From: Verrucomicrobiota bacterium
GTDB lineage: Bacteria; Verrucomicrobiota; Verrucomicrobiia; Limisphaerales; JACRJZ01
Reading direction: 5' to 3'
NCBI GenBank assembly: GCA_022711695.1
Contig: JAKLEJ010000175.1
Span: forward strand, 1-7,264
DNA length: 7,264 nucleotides
The position numbers and the translations under genes were made by a program. Below are positions 7,058-7,264 of the stretch, in pieces. The notes below the pieces were generated by a model. The model had not been told where the DNA came from, ran no database searches, and saw only the letters and a program-made list of their open reading frames with translations. Within the stretch, counting starts at the first letter, position 1; every line of letters begins with the position of its first letter.

Positions 7058-7264
7058 TGATTGGAGGAACCCGCGCCGTTGGGGGTACGAGCCACATCCC
7101 GCTCGATCTCGCCGTCGCGCATGTGGAGCACGCGCCCCGCGCGGCTGGCCACGCGGTCGTCATGGGTGACGAGCACGATGGTCTTGCCATCGCCATTAAG
7201 GCGGTCGATGAGCTCGAGGACCTCCTGCCCGGTGCGCGAGTCCAGGTTGCCGGTGGGCTCGTCG
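7054..7264 (-). CDS. MacB/LolD-type ABC transporter ATPase, C-terminal fragment
   Basis: Only the last 69 residues lie in the window; the gene continues past the right edge. The fragment opens on the end of Walker B with the catalytic glutamate ('DEPTG'), runs into the D-loop 'NLDSRTG' and has the H-loop histidine in 'TIVLVTHDDRVASRAGRV'. 'HMRDGEIERD' is the typical end of this ATPase group. Walker A, the Q-loop and the signature motif are outside the window. The TGA stop overlaps the permease ATG by four bases (ATGA), so the two are co-translated and form one transporter. This frame has no start codon in the window and was read directly from the reverse complement. Confidence 0.93.
   Translation of the reverse strand, partial: DEPTGNLDSRTGQEVLELIDRLNGDGKTIVLVTHDDRVASRAGRVLHMRDGEIERDVARTPNGAGSSNQ

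Noticed and set aside
5576..7060. Plus-strand open frame of 494 codons opposite the permease and hydrolase
   Set aside because: The Asp/Gly/Gln/His-rich composition is the usual antisense image of a GC-rich membrane protein gene, and it crosses two real genes.
5745..7196. Minus-strand open frame of 483 codons overlapping the permease in another frame
   Set aside because: The frame at 5765-7057 has the complete MacB/FtsX signature, and this one has Arg/Pro-rich out-of-frame composition.
1..7264. CRISPR array, tRNA or rRNA gene, transposon, phage or toxin-antitoxin element
   Set aside because: No regularly spaced repeats, cloverleaf-like segment, transposase motif or terminal inverted repeats were seen, and nearly all sequence is accounted for by the seven genes.

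Overview
The window is GC-rich, densely packed bacterial chromosomal DNA holding seven protein genes, two of them cut by the window edges. I infer a member of the PVC group (Planctomycetota or Verrucomicrobiota), or possibly Acidobacteriota. The grounds are two secreted PQQ-type beta-propeller proteins of the 'W.A.WRGP..NGVA' type, a MacB-like exporter and the style of the two-component kinase. No rRNA or other phylogenetic marker is present, so this is recall-based inference.

Layout: the left half reads on the plus strand. It starts with the C-terminal part of a beta-propeller protein (2-817). A 139-bp intergenic region follows, with a GC hairpin, a TTTACA direct repeat and a strong Shine-Dalgarno sequence. 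Then come an OmpR/PhoB-type response regulator (957-1670) and a membrane histidine kinase (1667-3613), joined by a 4-bp ATGA overlap. The right half reads on the minus strand, from right to left: the end of an ABC ATPase (7054-7264), a MacB/FtsX-type permease (5765-7057, ATGA overlap), a secreted metallo-beta-lactamase-fold hydrolase (4999-5748, 16-bp gap) and a second complete beta-propeller protein (3632-4993, 5-bp gap). The two units converge with only 17 bp between stop codons.

Working together: the regulator and kinase form one cognate signalling pair sensing something outside the inner membrane. The four minus-strand genes have operon spacing and combine an ABC export or envelope system with two exported proteins, which suggests an envelope-related job; the substrate cannot be read from the sequence. 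The two propeller proteins are recognisably paralogous over their C-terminal halves and flank the two-component pair in opposite orientation.

I found no CRISPR array, RNA gene, insertion sequence, phage gene or clear new defence system. The points most worth a second look are the large low-complexity sensor region of the kinase with no HAMP domain, the helical-turn-spaced TTTACA repeat before the regulator, the paralogous propellers flanking the pair, and the exporter-hydrolase-propeller gene cluster.
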